A stretch of DNA of 64,000 nt from Massospora cicadina (taxonomy: Eukaryota > Entomophthoromycota > Entomophthoromycetes > Entomophthorales > Entomophthoraceae): NCBI GenBank assembly GCA_022478985.1, contig JAKSZP010005657.1:1-64000 (forward strand), read 5' to 3'. Position 1 is the first letter of the stretch. Every line of letters starts with the position of its first letter. The notes beneath the pieces are model-generated. The model was given only the letters and a program-made list of their open reading frames with translations, did no database searches and had not been told where the DNA came from. Made by a program: the position numbers and the translations under genes. Below are positions 34,788 to 45,590 of this stretch, in pieces.

Positions 34788-36300
34788 CAGATGATTGGTC
34801 AAACCAGTTGCATCATTTCTCCCACTTGACCAAACGTCAGTGTTAGAAATTTTCCATTCTCAGTAATAGGTGACTCCATTAATATGTGCCAGGTAAACAG
34901 TATGAAGACTGCTGGCCCTTGCTTTTTCACAATCATTGGCGACCTTTTCCATCAAATTTGCAGGGCAACCCACCAACCCAGCAGACCAAACAACTTCTCC
35001 TTCTAAGGCTTGACCACTTGTTATGGCTCAGAGGTCACCTTTGGGACTTGTCCAACAATTGTGGTTCAGCGGCCTCTATTGACTCCCTCAGGTTTTTTCC
35101 CCTTCAATATTTCCAGTTCATCATTGTTGTTGCTAGTTGCATAGGCTTCCACGGGGTTTCCATCTAGTTTGAGGTTGGGAGTTAGTGCACCAACCATTCC
35201 AGGCGTTTTAACCCAGCACCTAACCTCTGGGGATCTTGAGTCCCACCTCTTTAAGCTAAGCTAACTGCTGTTAACTAAAAGCTTAATAAAGGTAGGTAAA
35301 GGAAGGTATTTTACTAGAATAAAAAGCCAGCCCTTAAATAGGGTGGCCAAAATATAAGTAGTGTGATAATACTAAGATTTAATTATCATGAGGAATATAA
35401 TGGGAAATAGGGGTGTCAAGGTTATGAACTACTTGAGGCAGCATCAGTGGCAGTTGTTTAACAAAAGGATTCATCAGATATAGTTTATATATCACATGTG
35501 AGGCAGCCTCTTGATGTGGATCAATTTAATCTTAAATGGATTTGATTTACTCCTTTATCATACGGCATTAGTCAGCTTATGGGTAATTGATTACATACAT
35601 TAGATATGGTTTATATATCACATGTGAGGCAGCCTCTTGATGTGGATCTAAATATTAAATGGATTTTCTTCACTCCCGATCACATCCTATTGTGGTCTCA
35701 GATTGAAAATTAATCAACTTGTCGAGTTAAAGCTTTTCTGGTTTCATCAATTCAGCAATGATTTGATTATCAAAAAGGTAATCCAATTGGTAAATACATC
35801 ATGTTATAAATTTGTATCAATAATTATAAACCACTCGCCATTAGATTGGCATATCAACTCTCAGCCTTGTAAGCATAAATCCTAGGTAAGCAAGATCTAA
35901 TCATTGACTCAACCCCAAGGTCAATGCTGAGCTTATTTCTTAGCCAAGGCTAACATCAACTAGTAATGAAATTCCAACAATCAGTGATCAGAAATGATTG
36001 TTCAATTAATTCAATGAGACCTGGTAGGCCATTAGGCTGGAACGCTTCTAATAATTCTTTGGGAACTTAACATTCACTTAGTTAATAAGGTTAGTTTTAA
36101 CAGGATTCTTCAAAGTTTAGGCATCTAATGATGTCTTCTCAATTATTTCAAAAATCCTTTTCCATATGTGCTCCAGTTCTCTAGTCTATCTGAACCCATG
36201 GTTATCATAATATAAAATCAGCTCTCCTATGGCAATGATGGGTAAGGGCTGCTGGTCTTCATTAACATTCTCTAGTCTTCTATTTTTTTATCCAGAGCAT
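34788..36300. other. unassigned stretch between X2 and gypsy-4
   Basis: AT-rich. Apart from the 47-bp direct repeat at 35476-35648 I see no supported ORF or RNA gene. The lower end may hold the 3' LTR of the minus-strand gypsy-4, but I could not match it to a partner. Confidence 0.4.
35476..35648. repeat. 47-bp direct repeat, 126-bp period
   Basis: 35476-35522 and 35602-35648 are identical except for one base (AGATATAGTTTATATATC versus AGATATGGTTTATATATC, both continuing CACATGTGAGGCAGCC). The intervening DNA after each is also partly similar, suggesting a local tandem duplication. Confidence 0.85.
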
Positions 36301-36654
36301 TAGTATATGCTTAGCTATGCATTTGAATTAAAGTCTGCATCAGTTTCACTAAATATAAAGTGGGACTCATATTCTCTTGATTGACACAAGAATATAAATT
36401 TGGGGGAAGCGCAGGGTGCTTCTCATAGAGTAACTGTAATGTGGATTGCCCCATTGAAGAATGAAAGAATATATTATAAGCAAAAATAGTGAAGGGCAAG
36501 AAGACTTTTCCAACTGGCGCCTTAGCAGTAGTTGACTTCTATAGAATATCAACAATAGTACTGTTTACTTGCTCTATGGTTCCGTTGGTCTCAGTGTGAT
36601 AGGGAGTAGACAATACCCCTCATATATACCCATCAAGTCATTGGTTTAGTAATG

Positions 36655-36668
36655 ATTTGAGACATAAA
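36655..36668. repeat. target duplication of the 282-bp X fragment (left)
   Basis: ATTTGAGACATAAA, repeated perfectly at 36951-36964. Confidence 0.9.
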
Positions 36669-36950
36669 TTTAAATTTTATTTGAGGTGGGCTGACCTGGG
36701 GACAATACCGCACCAATTAGGGAAGTGAAGAAAATGGGAAAGGAGGATAAAACCTGGAAAACCTCCATGCGTGGCGTATGATAGGCCAGGAGCTCCATGG
36801 ACCACCTTTACTATTCGCTATCTCAGTTTGGGGCATTAGTGCGCAAAACCAACACAGTCAAAATCGTCCCCTACCCAAAGTCCATTACCAGGATCATACT
36901 CAGGAGGCAGTGGTAGAGTATGGACCCTCTACCACTGGGGTATCCTCCCA
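36669..36950 (-). mobile_element. X-family 3' fragment in gypsy-4
   Basis: A 282-bp insertion with a perfect 14-bp target duplication. Its minus-strand 3' end reads CCCCAGGTCAGCCCACCTC then AAATAAAATTTAAATT, the tail shared with X3 and, more loosely, LINE-A. It is too short to show a coding domain, so assignment to X or to LINE-A rests on the tail alone. Strong 5' truncation is typical of target-primed reverse transcription. Confidence 0.75.
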
Positions 36951-37513
36951 ATTTGAGACATAAAGTTAGTCTCATTATACGTTAAAATAACTGAGGCAGT
37001 CATTCCAATAAACTATGTCTTCCATAGTAAACTTGGCTTTTGTCATAGTTCCCATGTTTCTTAACATCTTTTGCCTCCACCTATTCAGTGCTGTGTTTAA
37101 TGGCCACAATTATATATTTAGATTGGCCATAGCTATAAGATAAAGGACCAATGGTGTCAATAGATACTATGTGCAGGCAAATTTGGGTTTTAAAATTTGA
37201 AAGGAGGTTTCTTTAGAGCAAGGGGCTTTATTTTTGGAATTCCTTACAATAGTTGAGGGTCTCATGAATACCAAGACGCATTAATTTCCAGTAATGTTTC
37301 AATAGCTTAAGCACCTTCTTAAAATGCCCATGCCCTGTCACTGTCAAGATCGTGCTAATAACAATAAAACTATGATAGCACTCATGAATAAGTTACCACC
37401 CAAAGCACCATCCAGAATACCTTTATTACAGCCATCAATATTGTAGAATGTAGGGAGAATAAGGCAACCATGTTCACTAGTCATAAAATCTAAAAATTGG
37501 AAATCATAAATAC

Positions 37514-37525
37514 TAACTTCAGGGT
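37514..37525. repeat. target duplication of X3 (left)
   Basis: TAACTTCAGGGT, with TAACTTCAAGGT at 40022-40033 (one mismatch). Confidence 0.75.
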
Positions 37526-37799
37526 TATATTTTTAATTTTTAAATTTTATTTGAGATATGCTGACCAGGGGATGGATAGTACTAAAAATCAAACCAATAC
37601 AAAGAAACTGGTTGAAAGAGTGAATGGGAAATCAAAACAAAAACTTCCAACCAGGTGGGGGCAGTAACTGCTAACCCACCATGGCAGAGGGTGATGGGGG
37701 TTGGGCAGGTTTTCTGTAGACATATTCATAACTCAATGTCATTTTGATTGAAGAAACGGACTAAAGTGGATAGCTAGGTCTTTAAGGCATCAGCGTAGT

Positions 37800-38310
37800 G
37801 TAGGTAGATGGTAATTTAGTAAGAGTTCTCCTCCTCTTCATTGAGAGCAGCACAGTAGACTGCTTCACCAAACTCCGCTAAGTGATGCTCAGCTTGAATG
37901 TGGGCATCGGGTAGCTGTTAGAAATTGGAGATACTTTGGTGGGTAATTTTAGCAGATGGGTTAAATTCCAATAGTTTAGCTACATGCATGACAGCGGCTT
38001 CAGCATCATCAAAAAATTTTGAGATGTTGCTGCAGGCTGATTTGGGAAAATCAGGGGGGAAGTAGAGCGTGGGAAGCCCAAGTTGGTATTGAGCCACTGA
38101 TAGGGCCAAAACTTTAGGTAGGTTTGGGCAATAGGGGAAGGCCACCACTGCAAATGCAAGCTGGTAGTCACTTTGTTAGGGGGCAGCATTGAGTTTAGGA
38201 GTAAAACGTTTGGGGGATGGTGTTTGTTAAAATCAGAAATGAAAGATTTGGCCCAACCATAATCAAATTGGCTGAAAGGTTGACCGGAGTCCTCACTCAT
38301 GATAACATTG
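37800..38310 (-). pseudogene. X-family protein, C-terminal domain
   Basis: The frame 38300-37980 starts MSEDSGQPFSQFDYGWAKSF. After a shift, 38148-37918 gives AVMHVAKLLEFNPSAK, and near 37890-37800 a further frame gives AEHHLAEFGEAVYCAALNEE and HYADALKT-LSTLVRFFNQ. These parallel Y3 (CINAAKTSIFDP, AEHQLAQYVEAKDTAGLIN, and PMLSTMVRQLKQ in Y2). The spacing of the blocks is the same, which supports true homology between X and Y despite low identity. Function unknown. Confidence 0.55.
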
Positions 38311-38815
38311 CCATATTCATCTTTTCAGCCATTAGTCTCATGGATTTTGTTTCACAAGAATAGTGGATGAATTTGGGTGGGTAGAAGTCAAATGGGCTGC
38401 TTGGGTATGAAGGGTGGTCCAAGCCTAACTCTGATTGGCTGGGGTAGAGTTGGGTGGGCTAATGTGGGTAGTTGATTTGGCGAGGGCTGATTTCCCACTC
38501 AGGCCCATTGAACGGGATCATTGAGTGGGAGGGGGCAGCAGACTTCCCCATTTTAAAAACCACTGAATAGGGCTCCAAAGCCACTGTTGGGTTTCCCCAA
38601 GATGCGCTCGCTGGTGCTAATGCTGGGGAACCCAACAAGTAGGCTGACTGCAAGGGGCGGCATCAGCCAAGAAGACAAGGGTAGCTCCAGATGCAACAAT
38701 GGACGATACTCCATTTATTTAGATAAATTAAACTTAGTAAAAATATAAGATGAAATAGATCTTAGGAACAGAAGTGTTTTATTAGAATGATAATTAGGGA
38801 TTTATATAGAGTATT

Positions 38816-38960
38816 TTAGGACATGTGCCTGAAGGATCGTCGTTGCCCCATCCAAGTAGGGTTTCTCCTAGCCTTCTGGATTGCCCACTATTCTGACCCT
38901 TACTTGGATCGAGCCACCCTCATGACCAGGTCAGGTGAGATCCCAAGTCACATGTCCTAA
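38816..38960. repeat. 12-bp inverted repeat, 145-bp span
   Basis: TTAGGACATGTG (38816-38827) and CACATGTCCTAA (38949-38960) are perfect inverted copies inside the extra segment of X3. Could be the ends of a small fold-back element, or chance pairing. Confidence 0.6.
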
Positions 38961-39239
38961 GGAAAGGGAATGTACCATTTCCTCAAATTCATGGTAATTT
39001 ATACCAAGCCCCAAATTTGATATACTTGTAGATTTGACTCTTATTTTCAAATCTAATAATCTGTTTAGGATTTACACCCCTTGAAGGGGGATGTCGATCC
39101 TTCCCCTGGACAAGGCTTACACCTAACCCAGGGAAAATCCCAACAGCCACATCATCAGAAGTGGCATGGAGGCAGGATTTTTGGAATGGTCAAGCCCAAA
39201 GCAGAGGGGACTAATTTGGCAACTATTATCAACATGAGC

Positions 39240-39763
39240 CCAAAAGAAATGCTCAGACGCTGCTATGATATGAGCATGGGGGGATCTTGTGGGCTATGTC
39301 AGGGTGGTGTGGGATTATGATGTCAGTTGTGCAAGGGGTGGCCAGGCGCTTCACACCAGAGGGAATAGTGAAGATGAGGTTGGGCTGAGTTTCATAAGCC
39401 ATAAGCCCCGCCATCAGCTGATCATACAAAAGTTTTTGGGAAGATGGGAAGGGAGGGATGCAAATGACACCACCAGTGTGGTGTCAGATGGGAGGTGAGT
39501 ATGGTAGTATGGATAGGAATGTTTTTGTAAATAAGTGGAGCTAAAGCTGCTGCTGCAGCGTCATTCTCCATCAGAAAGCCTATGTCAAATACTACTAAAA
39601 GGTCGGAAATCAATATAACCCGCTGGTGCAAAGGCAGCAGTGGCAAGATCAACAATTGCTTTGTCAGCATATGGGAATAACTGCCTGTAGTCGACATGGA
39701 GGCAAAAGTGAATGTTGGATGAGGAAGGGCGAGAGGATGGGAGCTTTGGGTGGATGAACTCAA
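39240..39763 (-). pseudogene. X-family protein, N-terminal ORF1-like domain
   Basis: From about 39700 down it reads LFPYADKAIVDLATAAFAPA and IDFRPF, then after a shift THLPSDTTLVVSFASL and, in another frame, MAGLMAYETQPNLIFTIPSG. Y3 has the same series: LFTYADAAIIKMATVVFKPA, KLPDNATLVVHPVSVL, LTEGLAIYGADPMLQFVVPHG. LINE-A ORF1 has HLKDGLTVYGEIQSFEMQ at the equivalent place. Close to 39220 follows CPLCFGLDH-like sequence (SPLCFGLDHSKNP), the knuckle relic. Likely an RNA-binding domain. Confidence 0.6.
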
Positions 39764-39876
39764 GGTTGAGCGCTAAGTCCTGTGGGGGGACGGATCAGCC
39801 AAAGGAGTTTGGCGGACTATTTGAGCCCGTTTGCACATGCTTCCCCTCAGGGCAGAAAATGCTAGGCGGTGGAGCA

Positions 39877-39901
39877 CTGCTGCCCCACACTGGGGCAGCA
39901 G
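39877..39901. repeat. perfect hairpin in the X3 leader
   Basis: 11-bp arms CTGCTGCCCCA and TGGGGCAGCAG around a 3-nt loop. The equivalent GGGGCAGCAGC is present in X2 at about 27095 and a weaker form near 59404 in Y3, so the structure may belong to the source RNA. Confidence 0.7.
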
Positions 39902-40033
39902 GAGGCAGATCCATTGACATCAAGTGGGAAGCAGACGTGGCCAGATGGCGGTGGATAAAATAAACTTTTTACTTTTATTAGAAATCACTTGAAAGTGAGA
40001 TTGAGCGGAAAGAAAAAAAATTAACTTCAAGGT

Positions 40034-40990
40034 GAACTTCTTAATTTAAAAATAAAATTAAGTTTTTGGTTATTTTATTTGAAAGCTACGGAACAGAAGG
40101 GAAAAAATGGAGTGACAGTGGAACCTGTCAGAATCTGATAAAAATAAACTTACTGAATAGGAAATGAAAAACAAGTACATTTTTGTTGGAAATAATCCTC
40201 TGATCTGGCTACAGAAGGCTAACCTATATTGTTACCAATACAAATTTATATTCAGCCTTTTCAGCTGGATTGTTATCAAATTCTTTTATGAGAAGTTTTT
40301 TTTCTGTGATTGCGCTTGATGTAATAATGATGACTCGTCCAACTGACTGCAGGTGCACCCACAGCCATGCAAAATATGGGAGGTCCCATTGGGTATTGAA
40401 AGGGTTTATTACGCCTGTACCAGTTGGAAATGAGCTCATTTTTTTGCAATGGAAGGCAACAGCAGATGAAAAAATTTCTGAGCCTGAGAGTGACTCAATC
40501 AATTTGATTTCGCCAATCACCAGATTTAGCTTGACCAGCAGAGCTCAAATTGGTAGAGTAAACCTCTTTTGTGAAAAATTTCTGCAAGCCCTCTGCTAGA
40601 AATGGCTTCTAGACACCGCACCTCCTGACATACAGCCCAAATTTTATGTACCAACTCCTGGGTGGTTATTAGGAGGAAGAGGCGTGTTTTTTAAGGAATA
40701 TGCCATCACCCTTCTCTCTTTACCTTATGGGCTAAATCACCCAGGTGACAAGTGAGATGGCCACCAGCTTAATCTTCTTAGTCCAAAGTGGCAATTTCTC
40801 TCAGATAAGCTGTGAGGGTGCTCCCCCCAGACTCACAGTCATCTTATGAATCTCAATAATATTCTCAGTTCACTCCATTTGTTAATGTAATAATATTGCT
40901 GGTTATTAAAATATATAAAAGCTTCCTATTTAGGACAATATGTTCTTCCTAAAATTCTTTAAGGTATGCTGAATTTCTGCAGGTTTGTCT
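40034..40990. other. segment within gypsy-4 with unrecognised open frames
   Basis: Between the RNase H relic and X3. Overlapping frames at 40224-40520 (minus, 98 residues) and 40270-40599 (plus, 109 residues) match no family I know. Neither has supporting context, so I do not call a gene. 40600-40850 resembles 45560-45760 near the chromovirus fragment (both contain CACCAAYTCYT-like and TATGCYATCACCC blocks), suggesting a second, degraded repeat here. Confidence 0.35.
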
Positions 40991-40999
40991 TCATATTTT

Positions 41000-41470
41000 T
41001 AGGTTAGCATCTTATCAAATATTTCTTTATCCACATTGGCTTCTAAATCCTTGATAGGCAGTTAAGATAAACATTTGTAATTTAGTTGTTCTTATGCTGT
41101 AAGGTATGAATTTTAAAATCATAGGCATGTAATTATAGAGACCATTGGGCCAGCTTCCTTTCCATATCCTTCAAATCCTGTAACTAATAAAGTAAATCAT
41201 GGCAATCACTACTGTAAAATGCACTCCTTAAGGACATACACTGTTTTTTTACTTGCATAGATGACCTCCAGAAACTCCTTCTCAGTTACCATGTATTTTG
41301 TTCATGAATATCAAACGTTTGGCTAAAATAAGCTACAGGGTGCTCAACTCCATCAATATCAACTTGTGATAACACTGCCTAACAGCAATGAGAAAGACAT
41401 CCATTTAATTAATAGATGCTTATCAAACTTGGGTTACATGAGTATGGATGCTTTAGTGAGTCAAAGAAAC
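41000..41470 (-). pseudogene. gypsy-4 RNase H remnant
   Basis: Near 41400-41290 it reads AVLSQVDIDGVEHPVAYFSQ, TFDIHEQN, and near 41160-41070 KLAQWSL-LHAYDFKIHTLQHKNN, the segment ending before the usual AD-LSR motif. Gypsy-2 has GRFAQWALKLQVYDFEIVHW at the same place. It sits between RT and integrase in the expected minus-strand order. Confidence 0.7.
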
Positions 41471-41649
41471 AAATTTTCAAAATATAATTAATAATTTTCA
41501 GTCAACTCAAATTGTACGCCATCTTTAAGGAGATAAAGTAGGGTTTTAAGCTATGCTTGATAAAATTATCTACAAAATTGGTGGTGATAAATGACCATTC
41601 CAAGGAACATTTAATTCACATTTGCTACTCAGGAACATTATAAGTTCAA

Positions 41650-42130
41650 TGGCTTCACCTTTTTCTGTATGGAGTCAAGACATTCTTGTCAACAATGACT
41701 AAAAAATTTAGCTGGATTTGGAAAAAATTTACTTACATGGCTTAATTAGGATAAGCCTTGGTAAGGCGGCGGAAAGCTCCTATAAGTGGTGCAGATGTTT
41801 GGTGAATGTTCTAGAAGAATGTTGATATTATTATAATAATTTACAGCATTAGAGGTTTTAAATACCTAATATACTTTCCATAGCCCGCTGAAAAGATGTG
41901 AGGGCATTGCACAACCCCTGTGACATTCAAGTAGGTTGGTAGAGTCCCTGGGTCATAATCATGGCGCATTTTTCCTGGTCACTTTTGTGCAGCTCAATGA
42001 TAATAGCCAGAAAAAAATCCCTGGTTAAAAAGTATTGCGTGCAATAAAGTGGTCTAGTGTATCAGCAATACATGGTAATGTATAGGAGTCTTTTTTAACA
42101 ATGATCAACTTCATATAATCATAATTAATA
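41650..42130 (-). pseudogene. gypsy-4 reverse transcriptase remnant
   Basis: Near 42080 it reads LPCIADTLDHFIA, then from about 42005 DQEKCAMIMTQGLYQPT, QGLCNALTSFQRAMESIL, and further down a TFTKHLHHL segment near 41790. These align with EQEKCAIITSKGLFHTTHIP and QGLCNAPSKFQWAMDTIL of gypsy-2. The YLDD region is not readable. Dead. Confidence 0.8.
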
Positions 42131-43089
42131 GATTATTACCATTTTTTCCTTTGATAATCAACACTGAGGGAGGTCCAAGTATACTTTAATGGCTCTAAAA
42201 TAAAATGTTGTACCAGCTGAGTGATTCCTTAAGATTTACTTCATATGCTGCCTTTATGCATTTAATAGGATTGAGTCAAATTGACACATTATTTCCAGAT
42301 ATGACATGTTGTAACATATCAAGTGCACATCCCAAATCAAGTTTTCATTTTCAAAAATCATATTAAACTTTACAAAAAAAATCCAGCGCTTGGTCCTTTT
42401 CGTCCTCAGTTAACCTAGAGAGGCATTCCTAAATTTATTAAGGAAAATACCAATTAATATCATTGCTTTCAATTCCAAGCTTATCCATGATATTGAAATC
42501 ATAGACTCTTAAACTTCTCAAGCTGTTAGAATATAAAAAATCAATTACTTGGTGTTGCTTCATTTTTATAAAATAGGGATACAAGTTAGCTGAAAGAACC
42601 TGGATTTCGCCATGGTTATGAAGATAAACTCAGGCGCATTAACAAGTTCTAAGTTCAATTAGCAGAACGAGATGAATAAATTGCTCTACAAACCCTGAAG
42701 ATTTTTGACTTAATTTCTGTCTCCACTATAAACTGATGTCCCGCCAGAATGGTTAGGATTTGATTAGAGTTTAGCAGAATAACCTCAGATTTAAAATCTC
42801 TGTTTGAGTAACATTTGATTAAAGCCACAAATCTTTTGATTACTAATTGGCACTATGCCATCCTTTAGCGCAAGGTTAATAAAAACCTGATTTTGAGGCG
42901 TCAGGGACAAAATCTTTTGATTGTAAATATAGTGTAATAGCTTGTCCAGGTATTTCAAGTTATTTTTTTCAAAAATGTCTTAGACCTATAAGCTATCATA
43001 AATGAGGCCCCAAAAAGAAAGTTGAAATTTTTATTTGGGAAAATGATGCCAGAAGTAGATATTACAAGTGAGCTAAAATGCAGTATCAA

Positions 43090-43180
43090 TGCTCTATAGT
43101 CTTTTCAAAAAATTTGTTGTAAAAGTCCCCACAGTGCCATATACTTTCCATTGATCTATGTCCGTTGTAAGGCCCATTTT
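43090..43180 (-). pseudogene. gypsy-4 protease relic
   Basis: Only a short block, DIDQWKVYGTVGTFTT, is recognisable. YGTVG also occurs in the gypsy-2 protease (VVYGTVGAQSPVS) and in gypsy-3 (LDYGTVGAHWIHS), where it follows the Asp-Thr active-site segment. Position between RT and the gag-like frame agrees. Confidence 0.5.
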
Positions 43181-44160
43181 TTGTAAGTGGACACAATATT
43201 AATTGTTTTCCAACGGTTTATAATTTCTCTGACTTTGAGCTTATATATGATAATATCAATATAGGTAAACTCACAAAAATAAGCATTAGAAGAATTTATT
43301 TTATGGACATCAATCAGGTCTGATTGACCTAAAGAATTTTTTATTTTATCCTATATTTGAGCTGGATTCCTTCAAAATCTCAATGGGCATAGCTACTTAT
43401 ACCCCAACCAATATTAAAATCTCACCAGAGGGGACTAAAAGCTTTTGTTGTTCTAGATATTTAATGTAAGGCTTTGATACTGTTTTCTGCGCACACTTGG
43501 CTTCACATTCTTTCTGTGAGTGAATGGTCACTGCTATTATATGCTCAGATATAACTTTTTTAAAATTTCAGAGGCATGACATCTTTATTTTACATATGTT
43601 TAATAGAAGGTGGTTCTGAGAATATTTCTTATCTGGTATTTTTTAGAGGAAGAGGAGGTAGAAACTTCCAGTTCTACACCAATCTATTCTTTCCCAAGTT
43701 TTCCTCATTGATGGGTTCACAAAATGAACCTTAAGTCTATGACCCAGATTAGGGCAAAAAATTATAATGCCCCTGTTGTTTACAAATATGTCAAGTTGTA
43801 TGAATAATATCAGTCCTATCAGATAAGGGCCATAAGGCTTAGTTAATTCTTTCATTGGGGAGATATGCCTGATGTTGGGTCGCAAGTCTTCTGATGATTT
43901 TTTTAGAACTTCAAAAAGTGACAGCACGTTGGTGGGAATATTTACCATAATGTCAATATCATGCACCTCATTTAAGCTAAAATCATACACTATACAGCTC
44001 TTTTAGGGCTTGCATGCATACAGTTATCATTTTGAGCATCATATTAGATTTTATAACATGAACCCCAGAAATCGTCTGTGCTTCCAAATAGAAGTATTTA
44101 TCAAATATTTTTTACTGTATCTTTGTTAAAGGAGATAGAATAAAATCTGTCTTTCAATGG

Positions 44161-44358
44161 TCATCCTTTATGTACTGCTGACTCCTTGATAAAAAGATTC
44201 TTGGCATTAAGGTAGGTCATGGCAAACTTCTTTAATTTCATCATAATTATATCCTGAATTTCAGAGTTCAAAATTTTTATTACCATTGCCAACTTAGTGT
44301 TCTTGGAAACTCCACACATACTAATCTCAAAGAGATCAATAAAATTGTGCACATTCAC
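44161..44358 (-). pseudogene. gypsy-4 gag-like frame
   Basis: 65 residues, MNVHNFIDLFEISMCGVSKN then KLAMVIKILN and FAMTYLNAKNLF. The HNFIDLFE...KLAMVIK pattern resembles retrotransposon capsid helices, and it lies where gag should be. Weak. Confidence 0.35.
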
Positions 44359-44359
44359 A

Positions 44360-45590
44360 TGCTTATCAAAATTAGGTAATTTAATAGAGTTAACTTAATA
44401 TTAATTTCCTGGATGCAGGTTTGAAGGGCCTTCATTGTCCTCATTTGAATTTCCAAGTTACAAATACAAGAAATATGATTAAAATGGCTTTAAGCCACCA
44501 GAGTAGCCCAGTCATGGATCTGAAAAATAAATTCAAGACTACTTTGCCAGTCAGGGTAAGTAAAAACCCATAAAGCAAACCAGAATGCCAGAGGCATAGC
44601 CATCCATATGACATATTATCTTACAAGGTTGGAAACAATTGAGGGATGATGACTAACGATCACTATTACCATCATGTACTAACAACCACGCTGTTGCAGC
44701 AGTGGTGGCTTTGGACACAACTGATGTTGTTTCTTTCAGGTTCACAGAAGCCCTGAATCCATTCTGGTGACATGAGTTGCTGACCTAGCAGAAAGGTCGC
44801 GAATCTTCATCCACTGGGGAGAGAGAATCTCCAAAAGCAAGGTCACATCCTGATGCAAAACGGCGTCCAAAATGGGGACCTCTTAGTAGGTCACTATAAT
44901 GGTATACCCATTCAAAATGAGTTGGCAACATGTTGTAATTATGGCACTATGGCCCAGTCATTGCATAAAGTGGGGTACATGCACATATAAACAGCGCTAG
45001 CAGATATAAGGTAATATAAATTTGTAAAATTTGAATGAGAATTTGTTTATTAAAACAAACAATAAAAAATTGACCAACATTTGTATCTGTGGGGGATAGT
45101 TGTCTTAAGTTCTGGGGCGTGTAGAATAAATATTTTATATTAACTAAGTGTAACGCAATCCCATTTGATTCTGGCAGAATCCCAATCCAAAACTTTCATA
45201 ACATTTGATTTATCTCATCCGGGCAAGCTGACTTCTGATGAATTTTGCCACCAAACTTTTCCTCGCAGAGCAATTCTGCTTGGCGGATTTGTGATTCTTC
45301 ATCTGATTGTCTACTGGATGTACCCTTAGCTAGTCCACATCTGGGAAGTCCAATTTGGTACTAAAAATATTTAAAGCGCTAAACATGCTAGGTTTGGTCT
45401 CACTTTTTCAGTTGAAAGAAACACTTTGATAAGGTTTCAGATAATGAGAAAACTGTGAACGACTCAATTATGCTGGGGCCTCGATTTATCAATATTAACA
45501 GTATCCTCATTGGGTCCTGAGATTTTTGGGGAGAGGGATGATCACCACATTACTGCTGGTGGAGGCTTCATACTGCTGCCACCTTCAAAC
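44360..45590. other. unassigned stretch between gypsy-4 and the chromovirus fragment
   Basis: No supported ORF or RNA gene. Probably holds degraded LTR sequence of either neighbour. A partner repeat was not found. Confidence 0.35.

Larger units (their letters stand above)
36311..37513 (-). pseudogene. gypsy-4 integrase remnant
   Basis: From about 37250 down it reads NYCKEFQK, then CLHIVSIDTIGPLSYSYGQ with the first catalytic Asp near 37150 and SKYIIVAIKH. After the small X insertion it continues near 36600-36545 as HTETNGTIEQVNSTIVDIL with the catalytic Glu, and 36499-36311 as PFTIFAYNIFFHSSMGQSTL, the conserved AYN...HSS segment. The phrase before the Asp corresponds to SLDVVGPLPTGANRSKY in gypsy-2, so the two are one family. 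The second Asp region is not readable. Confidence 0.75.
37526..40021 (-). mobile_element. retroposon X3, longest X copy
   Basis: Minus-strand, 2.5 kb, from TTTTTTTTCTTTCCGCTCAA at its 5' end to CCCCTGGTCAGCATATCTC and AAATAAAATTTAAAA at its 3' end, with a 12-bp target duplication. It encodes in order a leader hairpin, the N-terminal domain (about 39760-39240), a knuckle relic near 39220 and a C-terminal domain (about 38300-37800). About 0.5 kb in the middle (roughly 38680-39200) has no counterpart in X1 or X2 and may be a later insertion. It lies within gypsy-4. Confidence 0.75.
36300..44360 (-). mobile_element. gypsy-4, decayed Ty3/gypsy element
   Basis: Minus-strand element of the same family as gypsy-2 and gypsy-3, recognised in order from high to low coordinates: gag-like (44358-44161), protease relic (about 43160), RT (about 42130-41650), RNase H (about 41470-41000), integrase (about 37513-36311). 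It is interrupted by X3 (37526-40021) and a 282-bp X fragment (36669-36950). Its LTRs were not identified, so the ends are approximate. Stops are dense, indicating great age. Confidence 0.7.

Noticed and set aside
35476..35648. CRISPR-like pair of direct repeats
   Set aside because: Only two units, eukaryotic repeat DNA and no cas genes. Not a CRISPR array.
40224..40599. Overlapping 98- and 109-residue frames on both strands
   Set aside because: No recognised family, no promoter or conservation, and inside old element DNA. Listed only as an unassigned segment.
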